NCBI RefSeq assembly: GCF_016464705.1
Contig: NZ_JAEHOB010000014.1
Span: 1 to 64,000, forward strand
Length of the DNA stretch: 64,000 nt
Reading direction: 5' to 3'
DNA from: Qaidamihabitans albus
GTDB taxonomy: Bacteria > Actinomycetota > Actinomycetes > Mycobacteriales > Pseudonocardiaceae
The position numbers were made by a program, and so were the translations under genes. Positions 43,745 through 53,765 of the stretch are shown here, one piece after another (positions within the stretch are counted from its first letter, which is position 1; every line of letters begins with the position of its first letter). A model generated the notes under the pieces. It was not told the origin of the DNA, did no database searches, and saw only the letters and a list, made by a program, of their open reading frames with translations.

Positions 43745-46700
43745 AGCACTCCCTCCTCGATGTCGGCTCCGCAGCCGCGCAGGTCATCGACGACGGTGGC
43801 CAGCCGCTCGACGGTCGGGGCCACCGTGAGCTCGCGCAGCGAGAGCTCGATACCGAAGCGGCGCCGCATCCGTTCCACGAGGCGGGTGCCGAGCAGGCTG
43901 TCCCCGCCGAGCAGGAAGAAGCTGTCGGCGCGCCCCACGCTCGGCACCTCGAGCAGCTCGGCCCACAGCTCGGCCAGCTCGGTCTCCAGCGGCCCCTGCG
44001 GCAGCGCGGGCGTGCCGGGACTCGCCGACGCGACGAGCGCAGCGGCCACGGCGGAACGGTCGATCTTGCCGTTCGGGGTCAGCGGCAGCGTCTCCGCCAG
44101 CTCGACCCGGTCCGGCAGCATGTGCGCGGGCAGCTGGTCGGCGAGCAGGGCCCGCAGATCCGGCAGCGCGGCGTAGGCGTCCGCAAGTGCACCGTCGCCG
44201 GGCGCACCGAGGTCCCGCGCCGCGGACGCGACCATGGCGGCGAGGTTACGGGCAGGCTCGTCCAGCACGACCGCGACGGCGCGGTCCACGGCGGGATGCC
44301 GAAGCAGCGCGGCCTCCACCTCGCCGAGCTCGACGCGGTGCCCGCGGATCTTCACCTGGGTGTCGCGCCTGCCGAGGAACTCCAGCACACCGCCGGACCG
44401 GTACCGCCCAAGGTCACCGGTGCGGTACCAGCGACAGGGGCCACGGCCGTCCGATATGGACCACACGAACCGGTCCTCCGTGCGCGCGGGGTCGCCACGG
44501 TAGCCGCGCGCGAGGCCGTCGCCACCGATCCACAGCTCTCCGGTGACCCACTCGGGGCAGTCCCGGCCGAGTTCGTCGACCACCCGGTAGGCCTGACCGG
44601 GCAGCGGGCCACCGTACGGAACGGACCGCGGCGGCGGCTCGCCGGGCGTCGCGCACGACGAGCCGGTCACGTCATGGACATTCGACCAGATCGCCGCCTC
44701 GGTCGCGCCGCCGAGTGCCGACAGCCGCGCCCGCGGGGCGCCTCCGGCGAGGCGCTCGCCGAGGTCCAGCGGCACCCAGTCGCCCGAGACGAGCACGGTA
44801 CGCAGGCTCGCGAGGTCGCCGGGGCCCGCGGCGGTCAGCGCCATCTCCAGCAGCGCGGGCACCGAGTTCCACACGGTCACCCCGTGCCGGCGTGCGAGCC
44901 GCGCCCACGCGTGCGCGTCCCTGCGCTCGTCCTCGCCGACGAGCACGAGCGCGCCGCCGGCGGCGAGTACGCCGAAGACGTCATAGACGGAGAGGTCGAA
45001 GTCCATGGCCGACACGGCGAGTACGCGGTCCCCGGGGCCGATCCCGAACCGCTCGTTGACCGCGGTGACCGTGTTCAGCGCCGCCGCGTGCGTCATCTCG
45101 ACGCCCTTCGGGGTGCCCGTGGACCCGGACGTGTAGATGACGTACGCGAGGTCGTCGCCCGAGACGGGCACGGGCTCCGGCAGGGGCCGCGCCACGCGCA
45201 GCTCGGCCGGTGGCACGGCGGCGGGCACGTCCGCCGTGTCCGTGATGACGAGCTTCGCACCCGCGTTCTCGACGATCGTGCGCAGCCGCCCCGGTGGCTG
45301 GTCGACGCCGGCGGGCACGTAGGCGGCACCGGCGGCGACGACACCGAGAACGGCGGCGAGCTGGTCGGCGCCCCTCGGCAGCACGACGGCCACGGTGTCC
45401 CCATGGCCGACACCGGCCGCGCGGAGCCCACCCGCGATCGCCAGCGCGCGCCCGGCCAGATCACCGAAGCTCACCTCGCCGGCGGCGGTCACGAGGGCGG
45501 TCGCCCCCGGGTTCCGTTCCGCGGCGGCGAAGAACCCGTCGTGCAGGGCTGCCCGCTCGCCGAGGGTCATGCCGGGCGGCGCGGTGCCCGCGGCGCCCGG
45601 CACGGGCGCGACAACGGCAGCGTCCTCCCACTCGCCGCGGGCCAGCAGGCGCAGCAGGTCGACGAACGCGGTGAACATGGCGTCGAGCACGCCGGGGCAC
45701 AGCAGGCCCTCCACCGCGTCCCAGGTGACCGAAAGCCCGCCCGCGCGCTCGGTGATCTGGTTGTCCAGCCACACCTGCGGGGTCTGGGAGAGACCCCACA
45801 CCGGCTCGCCGAACGGGAACGGATCCTCGTCGTCCGCGACGCCGAGCGCGCTCGTGAGCACGACCGGCATGGTGACCGCGGGGTCGCCGGTGCGGCGCGC
45901 CAGTTCGCGCAGCACCCACAGCGCGGAGGCGGCCCGGTGCTCCATGGCCTCCCAGATCCGGTCCTGCACCGCGCGGGCGTCCTCGGCGAAGCTCGCACCC
46001 TGCCGCGGCCGGTAGGGCACGAGTACCAGCGAGGTGAAGTCGCCGACGACCGCGTCGATGTCGGGATGCACGTCCCTGCGGTCGAACAGGGTCAGGTTGA
46101 GCGTGAGATCCGTTCGTGCGCTCCACCGGGACAGCACGGCGGCGTATGCCGTGGCGACGGCAGCCGACGGGGTCACGCCGTGCCGCCGGGCGGTGTCGGC
46201 GAGTCCCCGCCACTCGGCGGGTTCCAGCCTGGCCTCCAGCCGGCCGAACCGTGGCGCCACCATGCCACCCGGGTCGGCGGCCAGCGGCAGCATCGGCGCG
46301 GGTGGCAGGTCGTCGAGGCGGGCCAGCCAGTGCTCGCGGGCACGGGCCAGCTCACCGCTCGGCGGGGTGGCACCGAGGACGTAGTCGCGGAACGTGATGC
46401 CCAGCGGTCGCAGCGGGGCTTCCGGGTCGCGGTAGCGGGCGGCCAGCTCACGCAGGAGGACGACAATGCTCAGCGCGTCGAGCACGAGGTAGTCGAAGCT
46501 GAACGCGAGCCGGGTGTGCCTTCCGACGGTGACCGCCTCGACGTGCAGCAGCGGCCAGCGGGCGGGGTCGGCGATGCGGGTGGACAGCCGCTCGCGCATG
46601 CGGTCGCGTTCTGCGGGGTCGTCGGTGACGGTGACGGGGATCCGGAAGCGTCCGACGGCAGGCAGCACCCGTTGGCGCCCGTCGGCGTCGAAGACGGCAC

Positions 46701-49700
46701 GCAGCATGTCGTGTCGCTCGATGAGCCCGTTGAGCGCGTCCTCCAGCCTGCCGATGTCGACGTCCTCGCCGTCGAACTCCCAGTACCAGTGCGAGCCGAC
46801 CCCGCCGAGCGCGAACTGGTCCGAGCGGCCGAGCCAGTAGGCTCGCTGCGTCTCGGTCGCCGGGAAGGGGTCGAACCGGTGCTCGGGATCCGCGACGACG
46901 GCGGGCATCGTCTCGGCGGTGCCGAACCGCAGCCCCCCGGCGAACTCGGCGAGCACGGGATGGTCGATGAGCCGGCGCAGCGGGACCTCGATGCCGTGCT
47001 CCCGAAGCCGCGCGAGCATCCTGGTGGCCACGATGCTGTCGCCCCCGGTGAGGAAGAAGTCGTCACCGCGCCGCACCTCGGCCACGTCGAGAAGGTCCCG
47101 CCACACGGACGCGACGAGCCGCTCCACGGGGCCCTCCGGCTCGCCGCCGCGGTCGCCTTCATGGACATCGCCCGGTTCCCGTTGCCGCGCGATCAGGCCC
47201 GCGATGGCCGCGGAGTCGGCCTTGCCGTTGCGGGTCAGCGGCAGCGCGGCGACCGCGACCAGTGTCTCGGGGACCATGGCGGGCGGTAGCTGCCCCGCCG
47301 CGTGCCGCAGCACGTCGGTGACGTGGAGCGAGCCGGGGTCGGCCGTGGTCACGACCGCGCCGAGGTACGGGTGCGGCCCCGCCGCGACCACGGCGACGGC
47401 GGTGCCGACCTCGGGATGTCCGGCGAGCGCGATCTCGACCTCGCCGAGCTCGATGCGATGGCCGCGCAGCTTCACCTGGTTGTCGGCACGGCCGAGGAAC
47501 TCGAGCACGCCACCGGGCCGGTACCGGCCGAGATCGCGTGTGCGGTACCAACGCTCGCCGTCGACAACGGGGAACTGCTCGGCCTTCCGTGCGGGGTCGC
47601 CCCGGTAGCCGAGCGCCACGCCCGCACCGCCGATCCACAGCTCCCCGGTGACCCAGTCGGGACAGTCCCTGCCGTGCGGGTCGACGACCCGGAACCGCTG
47701 CCGCGGCAACGGGTACCCGTAGGGCATGGACCGCCACACCGGCTCGCCGGGGCCGAGTGCCTGCGGCAAGCCGTCCGGGCCGGGTTCGAACACATTGGAC
47801 CAGATCGCGGCCTCGGTGGCGCCGCCGAGCGCGGCGAAGCGGGCACCGGGCGCATGCTCGCGCAGGCGCGCGGCCAGGTCCACGGCGACCCGGTCACCGG
47901 AGACGAGCACGGTGCCCAGCGAAGCCAGCTGCCCGCCGTCGGCGGCGACGAGCAGCATCTCCAGCAACGCAGGCACCGTGTTCCACACGGTCACGGCATG
48001 CTCGGCGACGAGCCCGGCCAGCGCGCGGGCGTCCCTGCGCTGCTCTTCGGTGACCGTCACGACCGCGGCGCCGACGGCGAGCGTGCCGAACAGGTCGTAC
48101 ACGGACAGGTCGAAGTCGAGCGCCGAGACGGCCAGCACGCGGTCGCCGGGCCCGATCCCGAACCGCTCGTTGACAGCGGTCACCGTGTTCAGCGCCGCGG
48201 CATGAGTGATCTCGACGCCTTTCGGCTCACCGGTGGAGCCCGAGGTGAAGATCACGTAGGCGAGGTCGTCCCCGCCGAGCGGAAGCGGCTCCGCGCGCGG
48301 GGGCGCCGCCCGCAGCGCCCCCGGCCGGACGGAGGGCGGTCCGGCCGGGTCCTCGCCGGCGCCGCCGGGACCGCCGTCCTCGGCGACCAGCAGCGAGACC
48401 CCGGCGCGGCGCAGCATCCGCTCGCGGCGGGCCGCGGGCTGCTCGACGCCGATCGGCACGTACGCGGCACCTGCCGCGAGCACGCCGAGCACGGCGACGA
48501 GCTGCTCGGGTCCCTTCGGCAGGCACACGGCGACGAGATCACCGGGACCGACGCCGTGGCGGGCGAGGCCACCGGCGACAGCGAGCGCCGCCTCGGTGAG
48601 CTCGGCGTAGCTCAGGGTCCCTTCCGGTCCGGTGATCGCCCGCACGTCCGGGGTGCGGGCGGCCTGCGCGAACACGTGCCCGTGCAGCGTCCCGCGCGGC
48701 GCGCTGCCGCCGGCGTGTACCGGGCCGTCCCTTCCCCTCCGCACCGGCCGGGGATCGGGTGCCGGAGTGTCCCATTCGGACCGGCAGGCCCACTCCACGG
48801 TGGCGGCGACCGTGTCCACGATCGCGTCGGCGACCCCGGGCAGGAGAACGCCGTCGGCGATGTCCCAGTGCGCGTGCAGCGCACCGGCGCGATCAGTGAG
48901 CTGGACGTCGATCGCGACCTGCGGGTTCTGCGACATCGAGTAGACCGGCTCGCCGAGGCAACTCCGCACGAAGGGCTCGAACAACTCACCGAGGCCGAGC
49001 GCGCTGGTGAACACGACCGGCGCAAGCACGGGGTCGCCCTCGCGGTGGGACAGGTCGCGCAGCACGTCGATGCCGGAGTACGCGGAGTGAGCGAGGCGGG
49101 CGCGCAGGTGGTCCTGGAGCAGGCGGGCCTTCTGCGCGAACGGTGGCTCCCCCTCCGCCGCCGGCGCGGTGTCCACATCGAACAGCACCATGCCGGTGAA
49201 GTCGCCGACGATCGCGTCGACGTCGGCGTGCACGGGCGCGCGGCCGTAGAACGGGACCGTGAGCAGGAACCGGTCCCGCTCGCTCCACGCCGCGAGCGCG
49301 TCCGCGAACGCGGTGAGCACGACCGAGGACTCGGTGAGCCCGTGACGGCGGGCGCGGTCGGCGAGCACAGCACGCTCACCGGGGGCGATGGTGAACGAGC
49401 GCTGCACCGTACGGTGCCCGCTGACCTCGGTGAGGTCACGCGCATACGGCAGGGCGGGACCCGCGCCGGGCAGCTCGGCGAGCCGCTCCCGCCAGTACCC
49501 CATGGCCTTGTCGCGCTCCCGCCGCCCCGCCGCGTCGGCCGCGACGGTGTAACCGGGGAAGTCGATCGCGGGTGACGGCGGGTCGAAGGCGGGGTCGGTG
49601 TAGCGCGAGACCAGCTCGCCGAGCAGGATGCGGAAGCTCGTGGCGTCGCAGACCAGCATGTCGATCTGCACGTGCACGCGGCCGCGGCCGCCGGGCAGCA

Positions 49701-50367
49701 GGGACAGCCGCACGTCGAAGACCTCGCCGAGCTCGACGGCGAGCCTGCGGTGCGCGAGTGTTCGCCTGGTCTCGGCGAGCCGCCGCTCGCGTTCGGCTTC
49801 GGGAACGTCACGCAGGTCGTCGACCCGCATGCCGGGCCACGAGCCGGTCTCGGCGATCCGGCCGAGACCGTCGGCGGCGAAGTGCGCGCGCAGCATGCCG
49901 TGGCGGCGTTCCAGCCAGCGCACGGCCGCGGACAGCCGGTCGGGGTCGAGCGCGGCACCGTCGAACTCGACGTAGAAATGCGAGCCGACCCCGCCGAGCG
50001 CGAGCGCGTCGGACCGGCCGTAGCGGTAGGCGTGCTGCACGGGCGTCAGCTCGAACGACCCTTCCTGCCGCGCGGGCACCGGCTCCCGATCCGGTTCCGG
50101 TTCTGCCCCGGGCCCGCTCTCCTCCGCCGCACGGGGGAGGCGGTCCAGCAGCGCGGCCCACTCCGCCGGCGTGGACCACTCGATGAGCTCGCCGAAGGAC
50201 ACGTCGAGACCCTCGGCCTGCCAGCGGGCGGCCAGCCGCATGACGGCGAGCGAGTCCAGCCCGAGGTGACGCAGGTCGTCCTCGGACCGGATGTCGCCGG
50301 CGGCGATGCCGAGCGCCCCGGCGACGTCGGCCCGCACGCGGGTGAGAGTGCTTTCATCCGGCGGCAT
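43741..50367 (-). CDS. NRPS, ArCP-Cy-A(Cys)-PCP-Cy-A(Cys)-PCP
   Basis: 2208 residues from ATG 50367 (GGAGG five bases upstream). Order: aryl carrier (LGLDSLAV, Ser about 40), Cy1 (103-560; D236, D241, S244), A1 (575-1050; FTSGSTGEPKG about 705), PCP1 (Ser 1111), Cy2 (1165-1605; D1292, D1297, S1300), A2 (1610-2100), PCP2 (Ser 2157). Both A pockets read D-L-Y-N-L-S-L-I by manual alignment, the cysteine code known from Irp2/PchE-type enzymes. No epimerase or methyltransferase is embedded. Expected product on PCP2: aryl-thiazoline-thiazoline. Similar in plan to HMWP2/PchE. Overlaps the next NRPS by ATGA. Confidence 0.94.
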   Translation of the reverse strand: MPPDESTLTRVRADVAGALGIAAGDIRSEDDLRHLGLDSLAVMRLAARWQAEGLDVSFGELIEWSTPAEWAALLDRLPRAAEESGPGAEPEPDREPVPARQEGSFELTPVQHAYRYGRSDALALGGVGSHFYVEFDGAALDPDRLSAAVRWLERRHGMLRAHFAADGLGRIAETGSWPGMRVDDLRDVPEAERERRLAETRRTLAHRRLAVELGEVFDVRLSLLPGGRGRVHVQIDMLVCDATSFRILLGELVSRYTDPAFDPPSPAIDFPGYTVAADAAGRRERDKAMGYWRERLAELPGAGPALPYARDLTEVSGHRTVQRSFTIAPGERAVLADRARRHGLTESSVVLTAFADALAAWSERDRFLLTVPFYGRAPVHADVDAIVGDFTGMVLFDVDTAPAAEGEPPFAQKARLLQDHLRARLAHSAYSGIDVLRDLSHREGDPVLAPVVFTSALGLGELFEPFVRSCLGEPVYSMSQNPQVAIDVQLTDRAGALHAHWDIADGVLLPGVADAIVDTVAATVEWACRSEWDTPAPDPRPVRRGRDGPVHAGGSAPRGTLHGHVFAQAARTPDVRAITGPEGTLSYAELTEAALAVAGGLARHGVGPGDLVAVCLPKGPEQLVAVLGVLAAGAAYVPIGVEQPAARRERMLRRAGVSLLVAEDGGPGGAGEDPAGPPSVRPGALRAAPPRAEPLPLGGDDLAYVIFTSGSTGEPKGVEITHAAALNTVTAVNERFGIGPGDRVLAVSALDFDLSVYDLFGTLAVGAAVVTVTEEQRRDARALAGLVAEHAVTVWNTVPALLEMLLVAADGGQLASLGTVLVSGDRVAVDLAARLREHAPGARFAALGGATEAAIWSNVFEPGPDGLPQALGPGEPVWRSMPYGYPLPRQRFRVVDPHGRDCPDWVTGELWIGGAGVALGYRGDPARKAEQFPVVDGERWYRTRDLGRYRPGGVLEFLGRADNQVKLRGHRIELGEVEIALAGHPEVGTAVAVVAAGPHPYLGAVVTTADPGSLHVTDVLRHAAGQLPPAMVPETLVAVAALPLTRNGKADSAAIAGLIARQREPGDVHEGDRGGEPEGPVERLVASVWRDLLDVAEVRRGDDFFLTGGDSIVATRMLARLREHGIEVPLRRLIDHPVLAEFAGGLRFGTAETMPAVVADPEHRFDPFPATETQRAYWLGRSDQFALGGVGSHWYWEFDGEDVDIGRLEDALNGLIERHDMLRAVFDADGRQRVLPAVGRFRIPVTVTDDPAERDRMRERLSTRIADPARWPLLHVEAVTVGRHTRLAFSFDYLVLDALSIVVLLRELAARYRDPEAPLRPLGITFRDYVLGATPPSGELARAREHWLARLDDLPPAPMLPLAADPGGMVAPRFGRLEARLEPAEWRGLADTARRHGVTPSAAVATAYAAVLSRWSARTDLTLNLTLFDRRDVHPDIDAVVGDFTSLVLVPYRPRQGASFAEDARAVQDRIWEAMEHRAASALWVLRELARRTGDPAVTMPVVLTSALGVADDEDPFPFGEPVWGLSQTPQVWLDNQITERAGGLSVTWDAVEGLLCPGVLDAMFTAFVDLLRLLARGEWEDAAVVAPVPGAAGTAPPGMTLGERAALHDGFFAAAERNPGATALVTAAGEVSFGDLAGRALAIAGGLRAAGVGHGDTVAVVLPRGADQLAAVLGVVAAGAAYVPAGVDQPPGRLRTIVENAGAKLVITDTADVPAAVPPAELRVARPLPEPVPVSGDDLAYVIYTSGSTGTPKGVEMTHAAALNTVTAVNERFGIGPGDRVLAVSAMDFDLSVYDVFGVLAAGGALVLVGEDERRDAHAWARLARRHGVTVWNSVPALLEMALTAAGPGDLASLRTVLVSGDWVPLDLGERLAGGAPRARLSALGGATEAAIWSNVHDVTGSSCATPGEPPPRSVPYGGPLPGQAYRVVDELGRDCPEWVTGELWIGGDGLARGYRGDPARTEDRFVWSISDGRGPCRWYRTGDLGRYRSGGVLEFLGRRDTQVKIRGHRVELGEVEAALLRHPAVDRAVAVVLDEPARNLAAMVASAARDLGAPGDGALADAYAALPDLRALLADQLPAHMLPDRVELAETLPLTPNGKIDRSAVAAALVASASPGTPALPQGPLETELAELWAELLEVPSVGRADSFFLLGGDSLLGTRLVERMRRRFGIELSLRELTVAPTVERLATVVDDLRGCGADIEEGVL

Positions 50368-51997
50368 GCGTGCCTCCGGCCGGGACGGTGCCGGTGAACT
50401 CGCCGCGCAGCCGTTTCTTGTCCACCTTCCCGATGGAGGTCCTCGGCAGCTCGGCCACGACACGCAGATGGTCCGGCAGCTTGTGGTCCGCGCAGCCGCG
50501 CTCGGCCAGGTGCAGCCGCAGCTCGCGCAGGGTCGGCGGGTCCAGCCCGTCCGCCGCCGTCACGAAGACGCAGGTCTTCTCGCCGAGCGAACGGTCGGGT
50601 ACCGCGACGGCGCTCGCCTCCGCCACGGCGGGATGGGTGCGGACGTGCCGCTCGACCTCCTCGGCGGCGACCTTCTCACCGCCCCGGTTGATCACGTCCT
50701 TGATCCGCCCGCACACCACGATGTTCCCGCCCGCCGTCCTGCGCACGACATCGCCGGTGCGGAAGAACCCGTCGGCGGTGAACGACACCGCGTTCTGCTC
50801 GGGTGCGCGGTAGTAGCCGCGCAGGGTGTAGGGGCCGCGCAGCAGCAGCTCACCCTCGGCACCATCGGGAACGTCGTCGCCCTGGCCGTCGACGATCCTG
50901 GTCTCGTCAGCGGGGCAGATCGGCCGCCCGTCCGTCTCCAGCCGCACGTCTGCGGGATCACCGGGCCGGGTGCAGCACAGCACGCCCTCGGAGATGCCGA
51001 ACCACCGCGACACGGTGAGGCCGAGCGCCTCCTCCGCCTTGCGCGCCGCGGCCGGGTCCAGCATCGCCCCGCCGACCTCGGCGACGAGCCCTTCCGCGCG
51101 TGCGGTCAGCAGGGGAACCGCGTCCGTCCACAGTGCCAGATGCGCGGGCATGAGCGTGGTCAGCGTGACCCCCTCGCCGTACAGCAGCGGGAAGACCTCG
51201 TCGGGGCTTGGGCTGCTCGCGAGCACGACTCGCGCGCCGAGCTGCAACGCGCCGAGCACGCCAGGGCAGCCCAGCGCCGCGTTGTGCGCGGCGGGCAACG
51301 CCGCGAGGTAGACGCCCCGCTCGTCGAACCCCATCACGGCCGCCGCGGCCCTGCCCTGCAACGCGTAGTCGTCGTGCGTACGGGGAATGAGCTTGGGCCG
51401 CCCGCTGGTGCCACCGGAGAGCAGCAACAGCGCGACGTCCGACGGTGCCGGATCCGGCACCTCCGGCCGCGCCGTGCCCGCCTGGCGCTCCAGCTCGTCC
51501 AGCCCGGTCAGGCCGTCCGGCTCACCGGCGACGAGCACATGTCGCAGTGCGGGCACCTCGGCGCGCACCTCGCGGGCGAGCGCGCGATGGTCGAACCGCT
51601 GGTGCACGTCCGGCACCACCAGCGCGGCGGCGTCGGTGTGCTCGCACAGGTACGCCAGCTCGGCACGCCGGTCCGACGGCAGCGCCAGCACGGGGATCAC
51701 GCCGAGGCGGAACAGGGCGAGGCACGTCACCAGGAACTCGGGCCGGTTGGGCAGCGCGACCACCACCCGGTCGGCTGCGCGCAGCCCGATCCCCGCGAGC
51801 CCCGCGGCAAGCCGGTCCGCCCGCTCGTCCAGCTCGCGGTAGCTCATCCGGCCGCGCGCCGTCACGACGGCCGTCCTGGTTCCGTCCATACGGGACTGCG
51901 GCCGCGCCAGATCGGCCAGCGTGCGGCCGGTCCAGAGACCTTCGCTCCGGTAGCGGTCGGCGAACTCGTGCGGTACCGGCACGGTTCCTTCGAGCAT
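50354..51997 (-). CDS. Aryl-AMP ligase (salicylate/DHB type)
   Basis: 547 residues from ATG 51997. Stand-alone EntE/DhbE/YbtE-type adenylation enzyme that loads the ArCP of the NRPS: VPVPHEFADRYRSEGLW at the N-terminus, LLLSGGTSGRPKLIPRTH, LPAAHNAALGCPG, FGISEGV, TGDVVRRTAGGNIVVCGRIKDVINRGGEKV, SIGKVDKKRLR. At the position where DhbE has Ser240 (2,3-dihydroxybenzoate) this protein has Cys (about 244), as in salicylate-activating enzymes. The residue after the conserved Asn is Ala, smaller than the usual Tyr/Phe, so a bulkier substituted benzoate is possible. No salicylate synthase gene is in the window. Overlaps the NRPS start by 14 bases. Confidence 0.92.
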   Translation of the reverse strand: MLEGTVPVPHEFADRYRSEGLWTGRTLADLARPQSRMDGTRTAVVTARGRMSYRELDERADRLAAGLAGIGLRAADRVVVALPNRPEFLVTCLALFRLGVIPVLALPSDRRAELAYLCEHTDAAALVVPDVHQRFDHRALAREVRAEVPALRHVLVAGEPDGLTGLDELERQAGTARPEVPDPAPSDVALLLLSGGTSGRPKLIPRTHDDYALQGRAAAAVMGFDERGVYLAALPAAHNAALGCPGVLGALQLGARVVLASSPSPDEVFPLLYGEGVTLTTLMPAHLALWTDAVPLLTARAEGLVAEVGGAMLDPAAARKAEEALGLTVSRWFGISEGVLCCTRPGDPADVRLETDGRPICPADETRIVDGQGDDVPDGAEGELLLRGPYTLRGYYRAPEQNAVSFTADGFFRTGDVVRRTAGGNIVVCGRIKDVINRGGEKVAAEEVERHVRTHPAVAEASAVAVPDRSLGEKTCVFVTAADGLDPPTLRELRLHLAERGCADHKLPDHLRVVAELPRTSIGKVDKKRLRGEFTGTVPAGGTHAAG

Positions 51998-52108
51998 GGC
52001 TCTCCTCAACGCAGGCGAGTCCGGTGTTCGCGCCACTCCCCCGGGAACCGCGTCCCGTGTGCTGGCACGCCCGGGCATTGCCGACCGTCACAAACCGCCG
52101 TTGCGCGG

Positions 52109-53752
52109 TCAAGAAATCGGGTACGTCCCCGCGACCTCGTCGAGCTCGCCCGCGAGGAAGCGGCGGAACAGCTCGCGCCGCCTCGGCTTGCCGCTCGTCG
52201 TGCGCGGGATCCTGGCGGCGGGAACGCGCCGCACCGCGACCTCGGCGCCTTCGCCGACGCGGGCCAGCACCGCCCTGATGTCCCTGACCCGCTCGGCGGG
52301 CTCGGTGGCACCGACCACGGCGAGCAGCACCGGCTCGCCCGCGCGGGGGCCGAGCGCGATCACCGGGCGGGAGCCGCCCTCGGCGAGACCTGCCTCCAGC
52401 TCCTCGGCGAGCACGGTGCGGCCGCGCAACTTCATCGCGTCCCCGAGCCTGCCCAGCACGTACAGCTCGCCGTCGAGGAGGAACCCGGCGTCGCCGGTGT
52501 GCAGTGTCGCGCCGTCCAGGCGCGAGCCGGCGATGCCCTGCCCTGCGGTGTAGCCCGCGGCCACCGTCGGGCTCTCGACCACGATCTCGCCGACCACCCC
52601 TTCGTTCACGGCGTGGCCGTCGTCGTCGACGACGCGCACGCGGGTGGGCGCGAGCGGCGGTCCCGAGCTGACGATCTCGGTACCGCGCCGCGGCCCCTCG
52701 CGCACCCGCGAGCCGGGCACGAGCGTCGCCGGGTCGGCGGTGACGGACCGCCAGCCCCGCAACATCGGCGTGCCCGTGACGGCGAGCGTCGCCTCGGCCA
52801 GCCCGTACGCGGGCACGATCGCGGCCGGATCGAAGCCGTACGGCCGGAGCAGGTCCCCGAAGCGGCGCAACGCACCGGCAGCGACGCGCTCCGCGCCGAC
52901 GATGAGCACGCGCCACGGGCTGAAGTCGCAGGCGTCGAGGTCGCGCGGCCGCACCCGGGCGGCGACGTGCTCGAGCCCGAACGCCGGCATCGCGGACAGC
53001 GCGGCGCCGTGCTCGCCGAAGCAGCGCAGGTAGCGGGAGGGCCTGCGGATGAACTCCTCGGTCGGCAGCAGCCACAGGTCGGCCGAGTGCGCGATCGGGC
53101 TGAGCAGGCAGCCCACGAGCCCCATGTCGTGATGCAGCGGCAGCCACGAGGCCGTGGCAAGCTCCGGCGTGTGCCCGAGCCACGTGCCGAGCTGGGAGAT
53201 CGTGGTGGTCAGCGCCGAGCAGGGCACGCGGATCCCCCGGGGTGCCGCCACCGAGCCCGACGTGAACTGCACGAGCGCGATGCGGGCCGAGTCGTGCGGC
53301 ACGGCGACACCGGTGCTCGCCCCTTCCTCGTTCCGCTCGGCGAGGAGTTCCTCGGCGATGACGGTGGGCAGTGCGGCGGCGTGCGCGCGGTGCCGTGCGC
53401 CGGTCACCACCACGGCGGGGGTGGCGGTGCGCAGGGCGGCGGCGATCCGCGCGGAGTGCTCGCCGTCGTCACCGAACAGCGGCGGCGGGGCGACGGGCGC
53501 CGCGGCGGCGCCGACCACGGCCGCGGCGTAGAACGCCGCCACGAACTCGGGGCCGGTGCCCAGTAGCAGGGCGACCACGTCGCCGTCGCCGATCCGCATC
53601 GACCGGTAGGTGGCCGCGAACCGCCGGGTCAGCCCCGCCAGCCGCGGGTAGCTCCAGTGGTCCCAGCCGTCCCGGTGCGCGAAGCGCACGCCCCGGTCGG
53701 CCGCCGGGGCACGCAGCCACGCCGTGAGGTCGGGATGGTCGGGCCAGGACAC
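52109..53752 (-). CDS. Fatty-acyl-AMP ligase (FAAL)
   Basis: 547 residues from GTG 53752; an ATG at 53791 would overlap the upstream gene. FadD32-like ligase that makes acyl-AMP and passes the chain to a carrier protein rather than CoA. Features: LVQFTSGSVAAPRGIRV, SWLPLHHDMGLVG, YGLAEATLAV, LHTGDAGFLLDGELYVLGRLGDAMKLRG. The HHDMGL and YGLAE motifs are typical of the FAAL group. Directly upstream of the aryl ligase, so the operon has two different starter-loading enzymes. The acceptor could be one of the stand-alone carriers, which would bring an acyl chain into the product (inference). Confidence 0.88.
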   Translation of the reverse strand: MSWPDHPDLTAWLRAPAADRGVRFAHRDGWDHWSYPRLAGLTRRFAATYRSMRIGDGDVVALLLGTGPEFVAAFYAAAVVGAAAAPVAPPPLFGDDGEHSARIAAALRTATPAVVVTGARHRAHAAALPTVIAEELLAERNEEGASTGVAVPHDSARIALVQFTSGSVAAPRGIRVPCSALTTTISQLGTWLGHTPELATASWLPLHHDMGLVGCLLSPIAHSADLWLLPTEEFIRRPSRYLRCFGEHGAALSAMPAFGLEHVAARVRPRDLDACDFSPWRVLIVGAERVAAGALRRFGDLLRPYGFDPAAIVPAYGLAEATLAVTGTPMLRGWRSVTADPATLVPGSRVREGPRRGTEIVSSGPPLAPTRVRVVDDDGHAVNEGVVGEIVVESPTVAAGYTAGQGIAGSRLDGATLHTGDAGFLLDGELYVLGRLGDAMKLRGRTVLAEELEAGLAEGGSRPVIALGPRAGEPVLLAVVGATEPAERVRDIRAVLARVGEGAEVAVRRVPAARIPRTTSGKPRRRELFRRFLAGELDEVAGTYPIS

Positions 53753-53765
53753 GGTAGGCCCGCGC

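Noticed and set aside
44122-47289. 1055-codon open frame on + inside the NRPS
   Set aside because: Long only because of GC bias; the product is repetitive Arg/Gly/Glu/His sequence without motifs and lies antisense to clear A, PCP and Cy domains.
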